DNA of 64,000 nt from Manis javanica (taxonomy: Eukaryota; Chordata; Mammalia; Pholidota; Manidae), in the NCBI RefSeq assembly GCF_040802235.1, contig NC_133166.1, positions 114,962,991 through 115,026,990 on the forward strand, written 5' to 3'. Positions 16,542 through 28,812 of this stretch are shown here, one piece after another. Both the position numbers and the translations under genes were made by a program. Numbering within the stretch: position 1 is the first letter of the stretch; each line of letters begins with the position of its first letter. Under the pieces are notes generated by a model. It had not been told where the DNA came from. It made no database searches and saw only the letters and a program-made list of their open reading frames with translations.

Positions 16542-16607
16542 TCAGGGCCCTGAGCCGGGACTCAGCCACTCGGACAGATTGGAGACTTCCTGCAACCACA
16601 GCGCCTC
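16542..16607 (-). CDS. C11orf80: C11orf80/TOPOVIBL, terminal coding exon
   Basis: The exon starts after a strong acceptor (CTCCCGCAG) in phase 0 and encodes 21 residues plus stop, including [23 protein letters not shown] is the B-like partner of SPO11 in the meiotic DNA double-strand-break complex. Its extreme C-terminus is known to form a short helix with a critical Trp that binds REC114; the Trp in LSEWL is the likely equivalent (inference). The preceding exon joins in frame. Confidence 0.88.
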   Translation of the reverse strand, partial: EALWLQEVSNLSEWLSPGSGP

Positions 16608-16696
16608 CTGCGGGAGGAAAGGGGGCCCGGGATGAGGACCCCTCGGCAGCGGTCGTATCCCTGGCCTCTCGCCGCGCCCTCCCCTTGCCCGGTTAC

Positions 16697-16884
16697 CTCC
16701 AGGCGGTTCCCGGGGCTCGCCCTGGTTTCGCAAGGAGTCAGGGAGGGCCCGGTGGGCTCTGCGCGGCGCGGGATGGCCTGTGACTGTCTCGGGGCCCTGG
16801 CCGTGTGGCAAGCCCGCGTCTTCTCCACCCCCTGGCAGAGGTTGCCGCTCTTCAGCCTCTTGCTTCCTACTTGCCTGCTGATCC
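16697..16884 (-). CDS. C11orf80: C11orf80/TOPOVIBL, penultimate coding exon
   Basis: The acceptor is TTTTCTCCTAG and the donor is CTGGAG|GTAACC. The 188-bp exon takes one base from the previous exon and ends in phase 0. It encodes ISRQVGSKRLKSGNLC onward to GNRLE. The segment is rich in Ser, Arg and Pro and looks disordered, as expected for the linker before the REC114-binding helix. Identity rests on phase continuity with both neighbours. Confidence 0.85.
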
Positions 16885-17107
16885 CTAGGAGAAAACAAGG
16901 CACGGAGCTTACGTGCACATCCCTGCGCTCGGGAGATCCTTGGGGTGGGGGTGGGGGTGGGGTGAATCATCAGGAGAGCGAGGAGGTGCTCCGGATCTCT
17001 CAGCTACCCCCCACCCCCACCTAGAATTCCTTTTATCGGCTCTTGTCCAGATCAAAACCCAGCAGCTCCGAGCCTTCAAGATCAGGCTGAGGCTGCAGAA
17101 CGGGGCC

Positions 17108-17300
17108 TGCAAAGGGGCATCTGGGATTGTACTGATAAGGAAAATATTCAACACAGCCGTCAAGGTCAGTAAACTGCTTTCTTCCTCCGCTTGGCAAAGT
17201 CAGGAGAGCGCCCCCAGCTCCCTCCTCCCCTCCTTCTCTGGGCTCCCCTTTTGCCCTGCGCATGCCAAAATGCCACTTATCAAAATAACATAAACTGCTC
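17108..17300 (+). repeat. Partial 5' LTR of the ERV
   Basis: It matches the 3' LTR from the AAAGGGGCATC block through the segment around TGCGCATGCCAAAATGCCA. Similarity stops near 17300, so the 3' part of the LTR (end of U3, R, U5) is deleted or too diverged to see. A minus-strand open frame at 17033-17263 crosses this LTR and was rejected as a TOPOVIBL exon. Confidence 0.75.
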
Positions 17301-17784
17301 TGCCTGATCTTTTGGCAGTCTCCGCCCAGGTGCCCTGGGCCAGCCCCGCTCTGCTGTTCCCGCCAGACTCAAGGAAGCTTGGCATCAAATCCGGTAAGGC
17401 CCCAGGGCCCCTGACCCAGCCAGTTCCCATCCATTGGGGTAGAAGGGGAGCCTGATCACCTCCCGGAGACTTCTTAGAAGTCTCACAGGTAGACATTCCC
17501 AGGGGGGGAATGTTTAAATTCTGGTCTGAGTGTGTGAGTGTGCGGGGCGGCTGAAGCCATTCAGTCTACACTGAAATCTGATTCCACGGCTTATGCTACA
17601 GAATCTGAGTGAGCCCTTGGCCGTATTCATGGTCGGCCACCACGACATAACGGTGACTCAGCTTCGGCTGACCTGGCCTGGGACTTACACAGTGCACCTT
17701 GGTCAAGACTGACCAAAGTCTTCAAGAAGAGCAGGAACGGACAGGCACCTGACTGGTCTCCTCTCTAGAGGAGGCACCCCTCCC
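17301..17784 (+). other. ERV leader region
   Basis: Sequence between the truncated 5' LTR and the gag relic. No primer-binding site could be identified with confidence here. No gene is seen. Confidence 0.5.
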
Positions 17785-18960
17785 TTGCCTGTTGTGGCAG
17801 CGTTACACAAACATGTCATGGAGTCAGGGCACAGCAAACCCACAGTTCTCAACACCATGATCAAAAATTTCAGGAAAGAATTTTCAGGAAACCACAGAGT
17901 AAAATTAACTCCAGAGAAAGAGCCAATATTGTCCCCACCTTATGCGCCCCCAAGGCCATCAGCACCCAGCCCCCCACTCCCGGACACCCTGTCACTGTCA
18001 GCCTCCCCACCAACTCCAGAACCAGTGGACCCACTCTCCCCTAGACCAGCAGCCAGACTGCACCCTCGGCCGGGAACAGGCACCCTTCAGATGCCAGTGC
18101 AAGAGATGCGTGAGCCTGAAAGACGTAATAAAGACAGGACCATCCAGCCTGGCTGGTCCATGCTTTACTATCAACCCTTCTCCATGACTAACCTCTTCAA
18201 TTAAAAAAACACCCTGTCACAAAAGCCACAAGCCCTGGTTGATCTCATGAAAGCCCTCTTCCAAACCCATCGGCCGACCTAAAAAAACTGTCAACAGCTT
18301 CTCCGCACCCTGTTCACAACAGAAGAGAGGAGGCAGTTGGGGTCCTTGATCGGGGTGTGTGGGCTGAAATCTCTGTCCCCAAGGAGTGCCCCGAGTGGGA
18401 CTTCACCACCCCTGAGGTACAGCACCAGATCCACCATTATCAGGACACCCTCCTCCAGGGGATCAAAGCTGGGTCCAAAAAGCCTATGAACATGACCAAA
18501 GTATCTTCAGTCACGCAACAACCAGGAGGGTCTCCCAGGGACTATTATGAAAGACTGGAGCTTATCGCATCTATACCCCCCTCCAACCCTGAGTCACCAG
18601 GGAGCCAACAAATGGTCAACACCTCATTCATAGCTCAAGCCACCCCAGACATCAGACGAAAGCTCCCAAAACTTGAAAGCTTTGCCAGGATAAATATCAC
18701 TCAACTAATTAAAATTGCCAACAAAGTATATCTAAACAGAGAAGTTTAGGCTGACAGAGAAGCTGAAAGAAGAATGAAGAAAAAGGCCAGCCTCCTGGCT
18801 GCCGCCCTAAAAGAAAGAGAGATGACCAAAAAGCAGAGGAAAACAGGCCACCAAGAGGAGGGAGGCCTAGGACCCCCCTAGCCAGGGACCAGTGCACTTA
18901 CTGTGAGGAGAAGGGGCACTGGAAGAACGAATGCCCCAACTGAGACAAAGCCCCAGAGCC
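17785..18960 (+). pseudogene. ERV gag relic
   Basis: A matrix-like segment (open 17785-18204) is followed by a capsid-like segment (open 18357-18749) and a nucleocapsid zinc finger of the form CX2CX4HX4C (Cys codons at 18893, 18902 and 18932, His at 18917). A single CCHC box is typical of gammaretroviruses. Frames change between segments and stops intervene, so it is a dead gene. Confidence 0.82.
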
Positions 18961-19079
18961 CAGTCGCTACTGAGAGGAGCCTCACAAGGGAAAGCTCATT
19001 AGCTTGGCAAGAACGAACTCAGACTGACAAGGACGGGCTCTCTCACTCTTGGCCCCCAGGAGCCCACGGTCAAAATAAA

Positions 19080-21548
19080 AATCGGGGGGGAGCCAAAACA
19101 TGACTTTTATAGTTGACACGGGGGCAGAACAGTCTGTAGTCACCTCCCTATAGCCCCCTTCAGTAACAAGACTGCAACTATTCTCGGAGGCACAAAGACA
19201 GCGGCAGTACCCCTCTCACAAGAGGCGAGAGCAGGCGTCCAGGAACACCTGATCAGATTCAGAGAGGCAGGCATTCTAATCGAGTGTCAGTCGCCCTGGA
19301 ACACCCTGCTTCTGCCAGTCAAAATACCAAGAGGAGGGTACTGGCTATTCAAGACCTGTGAGCCATTAACAAAGTGACTGTCTCTTTACACCTGGTGGTC
19401 CCAAACCCATACACCCTCCTCAGCCAGATCCCAGGGTCTGCTAAATGGTTCACTTGCCTACACTTAAAAGTTGCCTTTTTCTGCCTCCGGCTGGCCCCCC
19501 CAAAATCAGCTCATTTGCCTTCGAATGAACTGAACCAGATACGGGGTGGCAGATGCAGTTAACATGGACGCAGCTTCCACAAGGACTCAAGAACTCACCC
19601 ACTCTCTTTGGAGAGGCATTGGCCACAGTCCTTGCCAGCTTTCCAAGGGAAGCCATGTGCCGCACCCTCCTCCAGTATGTAGATGACTTCCTCCTTGCCA
19701 GTGACACCCAGGAAAATTGTGCAAAAGGCACAAAGGCCCTCCTGCAACTCCTGTCAGACTCAGGATACTGAGCCTCATAAAAAAAGAGCACAAATCTTCC
19801 AGCAGCAAGTCTGGTACTTGGGCTTCCTCCTCAGCCAAGGAGAAAGGGCACTAGGGCCAGAGAAGAAAAGGGTCATCATTTCCTTACCTCAGCCCCACCT
19901 TACCTCAGGTGAAGAAGGGCATATAGAGTTCCTGGGGGCCTCCGGGTTCTGCAAAATCTAGATTCCCAGGTTCTCGGCAATGGCAAAACCCCTCTACAGC
20001 CTCCTGTGGGTGGGGGGGCCAGACTGAGAACCCCCTGTCTAGACAGAAGAAGCAAAAGCCACCTTCCTGGAAATAAAGGCCTCTTCAGAACAAGCACCAG
20101 CCCTACGCTTACCAGATATTAAAAAATAGCCCTTCAATCTCTTTGTACATGAAAAAATAGTAGCCCTCAGAGTTCTCACATAGACTGTTAAGCCCTGGCA
20201 GTGGCCAGTCACATACCTGTCAAAAAACTAAACCTGGCTGTGGCAGGATGGCCATCCTGTCTCAAGACACTAGCAGCCACAGTTCTATTTATTAAAAAAA
20301 CAGATAAACTTACTCTAGGCAAAAAGTAAATGTCAGGGTCTCCCATACTGTTGTGTCCTTCTTAAACACACAGAGACACCAATTCCTCTCCAGCTCTCAG
20401 CTAGCACAATACTAAAACTCCTCAAGGTTGTCTGGCTTCCCCCAAAAAAGTAGCAATTCTGCATTGCAAAGAACAGCAAAAGAAAAACAACTCTATAACA
20501 CAGGAAAACCAGCTAGCAGATAAAGCAGCTGAAACAGTGGCCAGTAAAAAACAGATAAAGCTCCCTCCCTCACTATGGCCTTACCACACCCAGTGGAAGC
20601 CCCTCCACCCAAGTACACTGAAAAAGACAAAAACACTGGGCCATGAACTGAAAGAGCCACCCTAACTAAAAAAAAAGGATAGTAGATGCTGCCTGATAGG
20701 TACATCTTTGTCCCCGCTGCAACTGGAAAGCATCTAGTCAGCAAATACCATCAGCTCATGCACCTAGAGAAAACTGCACTAGAAGCCCTCAAAAAGCAAT
20801 ACTACATCAGCCAGTTGTCAGCATTATGCCAAGCAGTAAGTAGGCAGTGCATGACTTGCTCCAGAAATGAGCCCAGCTAGGTGTCCAAAGAGCAGGAGTT
20901 GCCCCCTTTGAAAACCTTGACATAGACTTCACAGATGTCCAGCCAAGCAAAAGACTCAAATAGCTTCTAGTAACAGTGTGTACATACTCTGAGTAGGTCA
21001 AAGCCTTCCCAACCAGGACAAAATGAAGCCAGGAGATAGACAAAGTCCTCCTGAAAAAAACTGTGCCCCAGTTTGGCCTACCATCTACAATTCACAGTGA
21101 CAATAGACCTGCCTTTGTAGCAGGTGCAGTACAGATTTTAACTAAATCTCTCAACATTACCTGAAAACTCCACATTGCATATAGGCCACAAAGTTCAAGG
21201 AAAGTAGAGCAAATGATTTGCACCCTCAAAAGAACCCTAGCTAAGTTTTGCCAAGAAACTGGCCTCCCATGGCTGGACCTCCTGCCCCTGGCTCTCCAGC
21301 ATGCTCGCTGCACACCTGGGACTCAAGGCTCTTGCCCTTTTCAATTAGTGTATAGATGCCCCCCCCTGTGTCTAGGAAGCCTCCCAGGGAACCTATGCCA
21401 GATAAGAAACAAGAGTAAGAGAACAGCTCCAAGCCTTAAGAGCCACCCTACATAAGCTGCAGCAACATACCATTGAAAGAATTCCGATCTCCTTAGGGAC
21501 CCCAGTACATTCCTTCCAGGCTGGAGACTCAGTCAAAAACTTAAAAAG
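19080..21548 (+). pseudogene. ERV pol relic: protease, reverse transcriptase, RNase H and most of integrase
   Basis: A protease active-site DTG lies at 19115-19123. The reverse-transcriptase catalytic YVDD is at 19676-19687, preceded by a Trp-rich fingers segment near 19300. Integrase features are a zinc-binding His/Cys region (about 20700-20880), an Asp near 20920, an HSDN near 21090 and a Glu near 21208, consistent with a DDE triad. Many stops and frameshifts are present. The region is cut at 21558 by an L1, with the remaining C-terminal part resuming at 27636. Confidence 0.85.
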
Positions 21549-22365
21549 AGACCCCCTCGGAGGAGGAGCCAATGGCAGCGTGAGTAGGGCAGTGGAAATC
21601 TCCTTCCAAAACCATATATATTTTTGAAAATACAACTAGTCCTAAAAGAGAGACCAGAAGATACAGCACAACAGCCAGGCTACATCTACATCTGTGAGAA
21701 CTCAGCACCTCACGAAGGGGGTAAGATACAAGCCATGGCCCGGCAGGACCCGAGTGCAACCCCCCACCCCAGCTCCCCAGCAGGTGGAAAGGAGTCAGAG
21801 CGGGGAGGGAGTGGGAGCCCAGGACTGCTGAATAGCCAGCCCTAGTCATCCGCATGGGGAGTGCAGACACACAGTGCGTGGTGTTCTGGATATTAGGGAA
21901 ATGGAACAGTAAAATATGCAATTGGGTCCCCACAGCTGGCGCCCCTGGGACAAAAAATAAGCGAGTGCTTTTTGAAAATCTTAAAGGGACAGGGGCCTCA
22001 CAGCTGGACAGAAGCATCCTGACACACTCAGCCCAGCAGGTGAGAATCCCGGGAAACTCCGAGCACCCTAACCCTCTGGGAGGCAGCACAGCTCTGAGGA
22101 CCCTCATGGCAATAAACAGCCTCCCGTTGATTTCCCCTCCTGCGCAGCCCCGCCACAGCAGGGAAACAGCCTGAGATTGGCCGCACCCACAGCAACTGCC
22201 CGGAGCTTCCTCCGCAGCCACCTGGGCCCTGTTGGTGTGCAGCTGCCCAGCACAAGCCACTAGGGGTCGCCATTCTCACAGGAGAGGAAGGTGATGAGCA
22301 AGCAGGAAGGGACTTTTTCTCCCAGCTGACACACGTGCCAACTGCCCAGGACTACCTCTATCGCC

Positions 22366-23042
22366 ATGAAAAGGCAGAAGAATTTGATCCAGACCAGAAT
22401 CACACAAACAACCCCCAAGAAGGAGCCTGGGGAGATAGACTTAACCAATCTTCCTGAAAAAGAATTCAAAATAAAGGTCATAACCATGCTGACGGAGCTG
22501 CAGGGAAATATGCAAGAGCTAACGGATAAACTAGGGAGGGAGAAAACAGAAATAAAACAATCTCTGGAAGCAGACTGGCTGAGGTGCAAGAGGCTGTTAA
22601 TGTAATAGAAATCAGAGAACAGGAACACAGAGAAGCTGAGGCAGAGAGAGATAAAAGGATCTCCAGGAATGAAAGAATATTAAGAGAACTGTGTGACCAA
22701 TCCAAACAGAACAATATCCGCATTATAGGGGTACCAGAAGAAGAACAGAGAGAAAAAGGGATAGAAAGTGTCTTTGAAGAAATAATTGCTGAAAACTTCC
22801 CCAAACTGGGGGAGGAAATAGCCTCTCAGACCACAGAAGCCCACAGAACTCCCAGTAGAAGTGACCCAAGGAGGACAACACCAAGACACATAATAATTAA
22901 AATGGCAAAGATCAACGACAAGGACAGAGTATTAAAGGCAGCCAGAGAGAGAAAAAAGGAAAACCCATCAGGCTACCATCAGACTCCTCAAGAGAAACCT
23001 TACAGGCCCGAAGAGAATGGTGTGCTATATTTAATGCAATGA
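22366..23042 (+). pseudogene. L1 ORF1 (RNA-binding chaperone) relic
   Basis: The N-terminal part (22366-22605) ends in a frameshift and stop. The continuation (22584-23042) carries the coiled-coil end, the RRM-like segment (IRIIGVPEEE) and part of the C-terminal domain. ORF1p normally trimerises and coats L1 RNA; this copy cannot. Confidence 0.85.
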
Positions 23043-23498
23043 AACAGAAGGGCCGTGAAACATGGATACTGTATCCAGCACGATTATCATTTAAATATGA
23101 AGGAGGGATTAAACAATTCCCAGATAAGCAAAAGTTGAGGGAATTTGCCTCCCACAAACCACCTCTACAGGGTATTCTAGAGGGACTGCTCTAGATGGGA
23201 GCACTAAATACATGTTACCAGAGAAAATAAAATCACAACAAAGAAATCAGACCAACCAAATACTAACTAAAGGCAAAAAATAAAATCAACTATTCACAAA
23301 AGCAGTCAAGGGAAACACAAAAGAGTATAGAATAAAACACCTAACATATAAAGAACAGAGGAGGAGGAATAAGAAGGGAGAGAAATAAAGAATCATCAGA
23401 CCGTGTTTATAATAGCTCAATAAGCGAGTTAAGTTAGACAGCTAGATAGTAAAGAAGCTAACCTTGAACCTTTTGTAACCACAAATCTAAAGCCTGCA

Positions 23499-26400
23499 AT
23501 GGCAATAAGTACGTATCTTTCAATAATCACCCTAAATGTAAATGGACTGAATGCACCAATCAAAAGACACAGAGTAACAGAATGGATAAAAAAGCAATAC
23601 CCATCTATATGCTGCTTACAAGAGACTCACCTCAAACCCAAACACATGCACAGACTAAAAGTCAAGGGATGGAAAAAGATATTTAATGCAAACAACAGGG
23701 ACAAAAAAGCAGGTGTTGCAGTACTAGTATCAGACAAAATAGACTTCAAAATAAAGAAGGTAACAAGAGATAAAGAAGGACATTACATAATGATAAAGGG
23801 GTCAATCCAACAAGAGGATATAACCACTATAAATATATATGCACTCAATACAGGAGCACAAACATGTGAAACAAATACTAACAGAATTAAAGGAGGAAAT
23901 AGAATGCAATGCATTCATTTTAGGAGACTTCAATACACCACTCACTCCAAAGGACAGATCCACCAGACAGAAAATAATGACACAGAGCCACTGAACAACA
24001 ATCTAGAACAGATGGACCAAATAGACATCTATAGAACTCTACACCCAACAGCAGCTTCTCAAGTGCACATGGAACATTTTCCAGAATAGACCACATACTA
24101 GGCCACACAAAAATAGCCTCAGTAAATTCAAAAAGATTGAAATTCTACCAACCAACTTCTTGGACCACAAAGTTATAAAACTAGAAATAAATTGTACAAA
24201 GAAAGCAAAAATGCTCACAAACACATGGAGGCTTAACAACATGCTCCTAAATAATCAATGGATCAATGACCAAATTAAAATAGAGATCAAGCAATACATG
24301 GAGACAAATGACAACAACAACACAAAGCCCCAACTTCTGTGGGATGCTGCGAAAGCAGTTTTAAGAGGAAAGTATATAGCAATCCAGGCATATTTAAAGA
24401 AGGAAGAACAATCCCAAATGAATAGTCTAAAGTCACAATTATTGAAATTGGAAAAAGAAGAACAAATGAGGCCTAAAGTCAACAGAAGGAGGAACATAAT
24501 AAAAATCAGAGAAGAAAATAAAATTAAGAAGAATAAAACAATAGAAAAAATCAATAAAACCAACAGCTGGTTCTTTGAAAAAATAAACAAAATAGATAAG
24601 CCCCTAGCCAAACTTATTAAGAGAAAAAGAGAATCAACACACATCAACAGAATCAGAAACAAGAAAGGAAAAATTACGATGGACCCCACAGAAATACAAA
24701 GAATTTTTAGAGAATACTACAAAAAACTATATGCTAACAAGCTGGAAAACCTAGAAGAAATGGACAACTTCCTAGAAAAAAACAACCTTCCAAGACTGAC
24801 CAAGGAAGAAACAGAAAATCTAAACAGATCAATTACCAGCAATGAAATTGAAGCGGTAATCAAAAAACTACCCAAGAACAAAACCCCTGAGACAGATGGA
24901 TTTACTGCGGAATTTTATCAGACATACAGAGAAGACATAATACACATTCTCCTTAAAGTTTTCCAAAAAATAGAAGAGGGAATACTCCCAAACTTACTCT
25001 TTGAAGCCAGCATCACCCTAATACCAAAATGAGGGAAAGACCCCACCAAAAAAGAAAATTACAGACCAATATCCCTGATGAACATAGATGCAAAAATACT
25101 CAACAACATATTAGCAAACCGAATTCAAAAATACATCAAGAGGATCATACACCATGACCAAGTGGGATTCATTTCAGAGATACAAGGATGGTACAACATT
25201 TGAAAATCCATCAACATCATCCACCACATCAACAAAAAGGACAAAAATCACATGATCATCTCCATAGAAGCTGAAAAAGCATTTGACAAAATTCAGCATC
25301 CATTCATGATAAAAACTCTCAGCAAAATGGGTATAGAGGGCAAATACCTCAAGATAATAAAGGTCATATATGACAAACCCACAGCCAACATCTTACTGAA
25401 CAGTGAGAAGCTGAAAGCTTTTCCTCTAAGATCGGGAACAAGACAGGGATGCCCACACTCCCCACTGTTATTCAACATAGTATTGGAGGTCCTAGCCATG
25501 GCAATTAGACAAAACAAAGAAATACAAAGAATCCAGATTGGAAAAGAAGAAGTCAAATTGTCACTATTTACAGATGACATGATATTGTGCTACAATCCCT
25601 AAAGACTCCACTCCAGAACTATTAGAACTGATATTGGAATTCAGCAAAGTTGCAGGATACAAACTTAATACACAGAAATCTGTGGCTCTCCTATACACTA
25701 ACAATGAACTAACAGAAAGAGAAATCAAGAAAACAATTCCATTCACAATTGCATCAAAAAGAATAAAATACCTAGGAATAAACCTAACCAAGGAAGTGAA
25801 AGACCTATACCCTGAAAACTACAAGACACTCTTAAGAGAAATTAAAGAGGACACTAACAGATGGAAACTCATCCCATGCTCTTTGCTAGGAAGAATTAAT
25901 ATTGTCAAAATGGCCATCCTGCCCAAAGCAATCTACAGATTCAATGCAATCCCTATCAAATTACCAACAGCATTCTTCAACGAACTGGAACAAATAGTTC
26001 AAAATTCATATGGAACCACCAAAGACCCCGAATAGCCAAAGCAATCCTGAGAAGGAAGAATAAAGCAGGGGGGATTTCGCTTCCCAACTTCAAGCTCTAC
26101 TACAAAGCCACAGTAATCAAGACAATTTGGTATTGGCACAAGAACAGACCCCAGACCAGTGGAACAGAATAGAGAGTCCAGACATTAACCCAAACATGTA
26201 TGGTCAGTTAATATATGATAAAGGAGCCATGGACATACAATGGGGAAATGAGAGCCTCTTCAACAGTTGGTGTTGGCAAAACTGGACAGCTACATGTAAG
26301 AGAATGAAACTGGATCATTGTCTAACCCCATACACAAAAGTAAACTTGAAATGGATCAAAGATCTGCATGTAAGTCATGAAACCATAAAACTCTTAGATA

Positions 26401-27285
26401 AAAACATAGGCAAAAATCTCATGGACATAAACATGAGTGACCTCTTCTTGAACATATCTCCCCGGGCAAGGGAAACAAAAGCAAAATTGAACAAGTGGGA
26501 CTATAGCTGAAAGCTTCTGTACAGCAAAGGACACCATCAGTAGAACAAAAAGGCATCCTACAGTATGGGAGAATATATTCATAAATTACAGAACCGATAA
26601 AGGGTTGACATCTAAAATATACAAAGAGCTCATGTACCTCAACAAACAAAAAGCAAATAATCCAATTAAAAAATGGGCAGAGGAGCTGAACAGACACTTC
26701 TCCAAAGAAGAAATTCAGATGGCCAACAGACACATGAAAAGATGCTCCACATCGCTAATCATCAGAGAAATGCAAATTAAAACCACAGTGAGACATCACC
26801 TCACACCAGTAAGGATGGCTACCATCCAAAAGACAGACAACAAATGTTGGTGAGGTTGTGGAGAAAGAAGAACCCTCCTACACTGCTGGTGGGAATGTAA
26901 ATTAGTTCAACCATTGTGGAAAGCAGTATGGAGGTTCCTCAAAAAGCTCAAAATAGAAATACCATTTGACTCAGGAATCCCACTTCTAGGAATTTACTCT
27001 AAGAATGCAGCAGCCCAGTTTGAAAAAGACAGATGTGCCCCTATGTTTATCGCAGCACTATTTACAATAGCCAAGAAATGGAAGCAACCTAAGTGTCCAT
27101 CGGTAGATGAATGGATAAAGAAGATGTGGTACATATACACAATGGAATATTATTCATCCATAAGAAGAAAACAAATTCTACCATTTGCAACAACATGGAT
27201 GGAGCTAGAGGGTATTATGCTCAGTGAAATAAGCCAGGCGGAGAAAGACAAGTACCAAATGATTTCACTCATATGTGGAGTATAA
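23499..27285 (+). pseudogene. L1 ORF2 (endonuclease and reverse transcriptase) relic
   Basis: It starts with the endonuclease (ITLNVNGLNAPIK...LQETH). Frameshifts or stops occur near 23870, 25030, 25200, 25600 and 26035. The reverse-transcriptase catalytic box reads FTDD (about 25567-25578) in place of FADD, a change at the residue before the two Asp. The C-terminal segment (26914-27285) is open. Inactive. Confidence 0.88.
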
Positions 27286-27635
27286 GAACAACGAAAAAAA
27301 CTGAAGGAACAAAACAGCAGCAGAATCACAGAAACCAAGAATGGCCTAACAGTTACCAAAGGGAAAGGGACTGGGGAGTCTGGGTGGGAAAGGATAGATA
27401 AGGGGGGGAAAAAGAAAGGTGGCATTAAGATTAACATGCATAATGGGGGAGTCACAGGGAGGGATGTGCAACACAGACAAGACAAGTAGTGATTCTACAG
27501 CATCTTACTATGCTGATGGACAGTGACTGTAATGGGGTTTGTGGGGGGGACTTGGTGAAGGGGGGAGTCTAGTAAACATAATGTTCCTCATGTAATTGTA
27601 GATTAATGATACCAAAAAAAAAAAAAGACCCCCTC

Positions 27636-27780
27636 AAACTTCAGTAGACTATCCCCTACATTGTTGTTCTAGCCACTGCTTCTGCCCTCAACGTTGCAGG
27701 CGTCACTCCGTGGGTCCATCATTCCAGAGTGAAAAGGGCCCAAGCAGAGAAAGAAGTACATCAATAGAAGACCCAGCTTG
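27636..27780 (+). pseudogene. C-terminal end of ERV integrase, downstream of the L1 insertion
   Basis: After the L1 poly(A) tail the duplicated target AGACCCCCTC restarts the ERV. The next about 120 bp encode a Trp-Val-His-containing segment typical of the gammaretroviral integrase C-terminus (GVTPWVHHSRVK). It is separated by stops from any env frame. Confidence 0.72.
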
Positions 27781-28453
27781 ACCTTCAGAATCCTCTCTGC
27801 CTCCGCATCCAACGATTACCCTCTGACTAATGAACGCCTGCATGCCTGGGATCTTGGTCCTCGCCAGAATGGAATCTCCCATCCTGGGCATTAAACTCTC
27901 TGCTGCTGCCCCCTCTGACAAAACTGTTCCTCAAAAAGTTGCCCTTTCTATTGTCTATTAAGTAATAAGTTGTTTTGCTGTGCTTACCTGTCTCTCCTAG
28001 CTGAACTCAAATCTCAGTCTGCATTTCCAAAGTACGTCTCTATAATGTTACCTCTATCAAATTACCTGTACAAAGTTATAAAGTGCGTGGTCATCACCCA
28101 AGAGAGCTGCCCTCGGTGACCCTCCACCCTTAACACCTGTCCTCTCACACTCAAATTAGCCAGCCTGAGTGTAATGCTCAGTTGCATAAAAATAAATTAA
28201 GACTGAAGAAAACTGAGTATTTTTTGCTAAACACAGGCTTATCAAGAGTCTGAAGGACTCATTTCAACTTGTACACACAAGGCCCATACAGACAAATGCA
28301 TAAAAACATGATCATTTGTGTTCTTTACAAAAGTACTCAAGACTTTAACAAAGTTGCAAAAAAAAAAATCCTAGCTCAAAGCAATTAAAAGTATAAATAC
28401 AAGCCATTATAACCCTATCATAAACCAAAAAGATGATGCCCCCTAAGACGAAG
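27781..28453 (+). pseudogene. Residual ERV env/3' region, largely deleted
   Basis: The distance from integrase to the 3' LTR is under 0.7 kb, far less than a normal env. A short open stretch begins with a Met at about 27830, overlapping the end of pol as env starts do in gammaretroviruses. No SU or TM domain was recognised. Probably internally deleted. Confidence 0.5.
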
Positions 28454-28812
28454 TGTTTAAAGGGGCATCAGCGGGGAGTGATAAGGAAAATATTCAACAC
28501 AGCCGTCAAGGTCAGTAAACCACTTTTCCCTCTGGTTGGCAAAGTCAGCAGAGCACCCCAGCTCCCTCCTCCCCTCCTTCTCTGGGCTCCGCTTTTGCCC
28601 TGCGCATGCCAAAATGCCACATATCATAATAATGTAATTGCTCCCCTTGCGTGTGCTCAGATCTCAGATGTTGGGTGATTACTCCCCTCTGAGCCCACCG
28701 GTGTAAAATAAAACCTCAACACTCCCAAGACCTCCGAGTGCCACTTGGTTCCTCTGTCAGTGATCCAGTCCAGGTTTTCCAGTATTTTCCGTAACAGTAC
28801 CAAGCCTTCACA
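28454..28812 (+). repeat. 3' LTR of the ERV
   Basis: It starts with TG next to a purine-rich AAAGGGGCATC block. It shares U3 sequence with the 5' LTR and carries an AATAAA at 28707-28712. It ends near ...CTTCACA. It is followed directly by TGGGGGCC, which resembles the start of a tRNA-Pro primer site. That would be expected after a 5' LTR, not a 3' LTR. Confidence 0.7.

Larger units (their letters stand above)
21559..27625 (+). mobile_element. L1 retrotransposon (LINE-1), near full length, inserted in ERV pol
   Basis: About 6.07 kb, beginning at the L1-type 5' end (GGAGGAGGAGCCAATGGCAG) and ending in AATGATACC plus poly(A). It is flanked by AGACCCCCTC at 21549-21558 and 27626-27635, a short target-site duplication. 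It holds a 5' UTR, a broken ORF1, a broken ORF2 and a 3' UTR with a G-rich tract. It is inactive, but diverged little from the copy at 36558-42707. Confidence 0.92.
17108..28812 (+). mobile_element. Class I (gammaretrovirus-like) endogenous retrovirus, degenerate, interrupted by an L1
   Basis: The order is a partial 5' LTR, leader, gag and pol relics, then an L1 insertion, the end of pol, a residual env region and a 3' LTR. The LTR copies share about 170 bp near 17111-17290 and 28459-28640. Class is inferred from the single CCHC zinc finger in gag, the YVDD reverse-transcriptase motif and the integrase C-terminal wording. All reading frames are broken by stops and frameshifts, so it cannot encode virus. 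It lies antisense to TOPOVIBL in an intron. Confidence 0.88.

Noticed and set aside
17033..17263. Minus-strand open frame after an AG, with a tidy C-terminus, beside TOPOVIBL
   Set aside because: Most of it overlaps the 5' LTR, whose copy at 28.46 kb has no acceptor. It also ends in a stop and cannot donate the one base needed by the exon at 16697-16884. The 76-bp exon at 31987-32062 fits instead.
28433..28678. 81-codon plus-strand frame
   Set aside because: It is LTR sequence of the ERV, shared with the 17-kb LTR.
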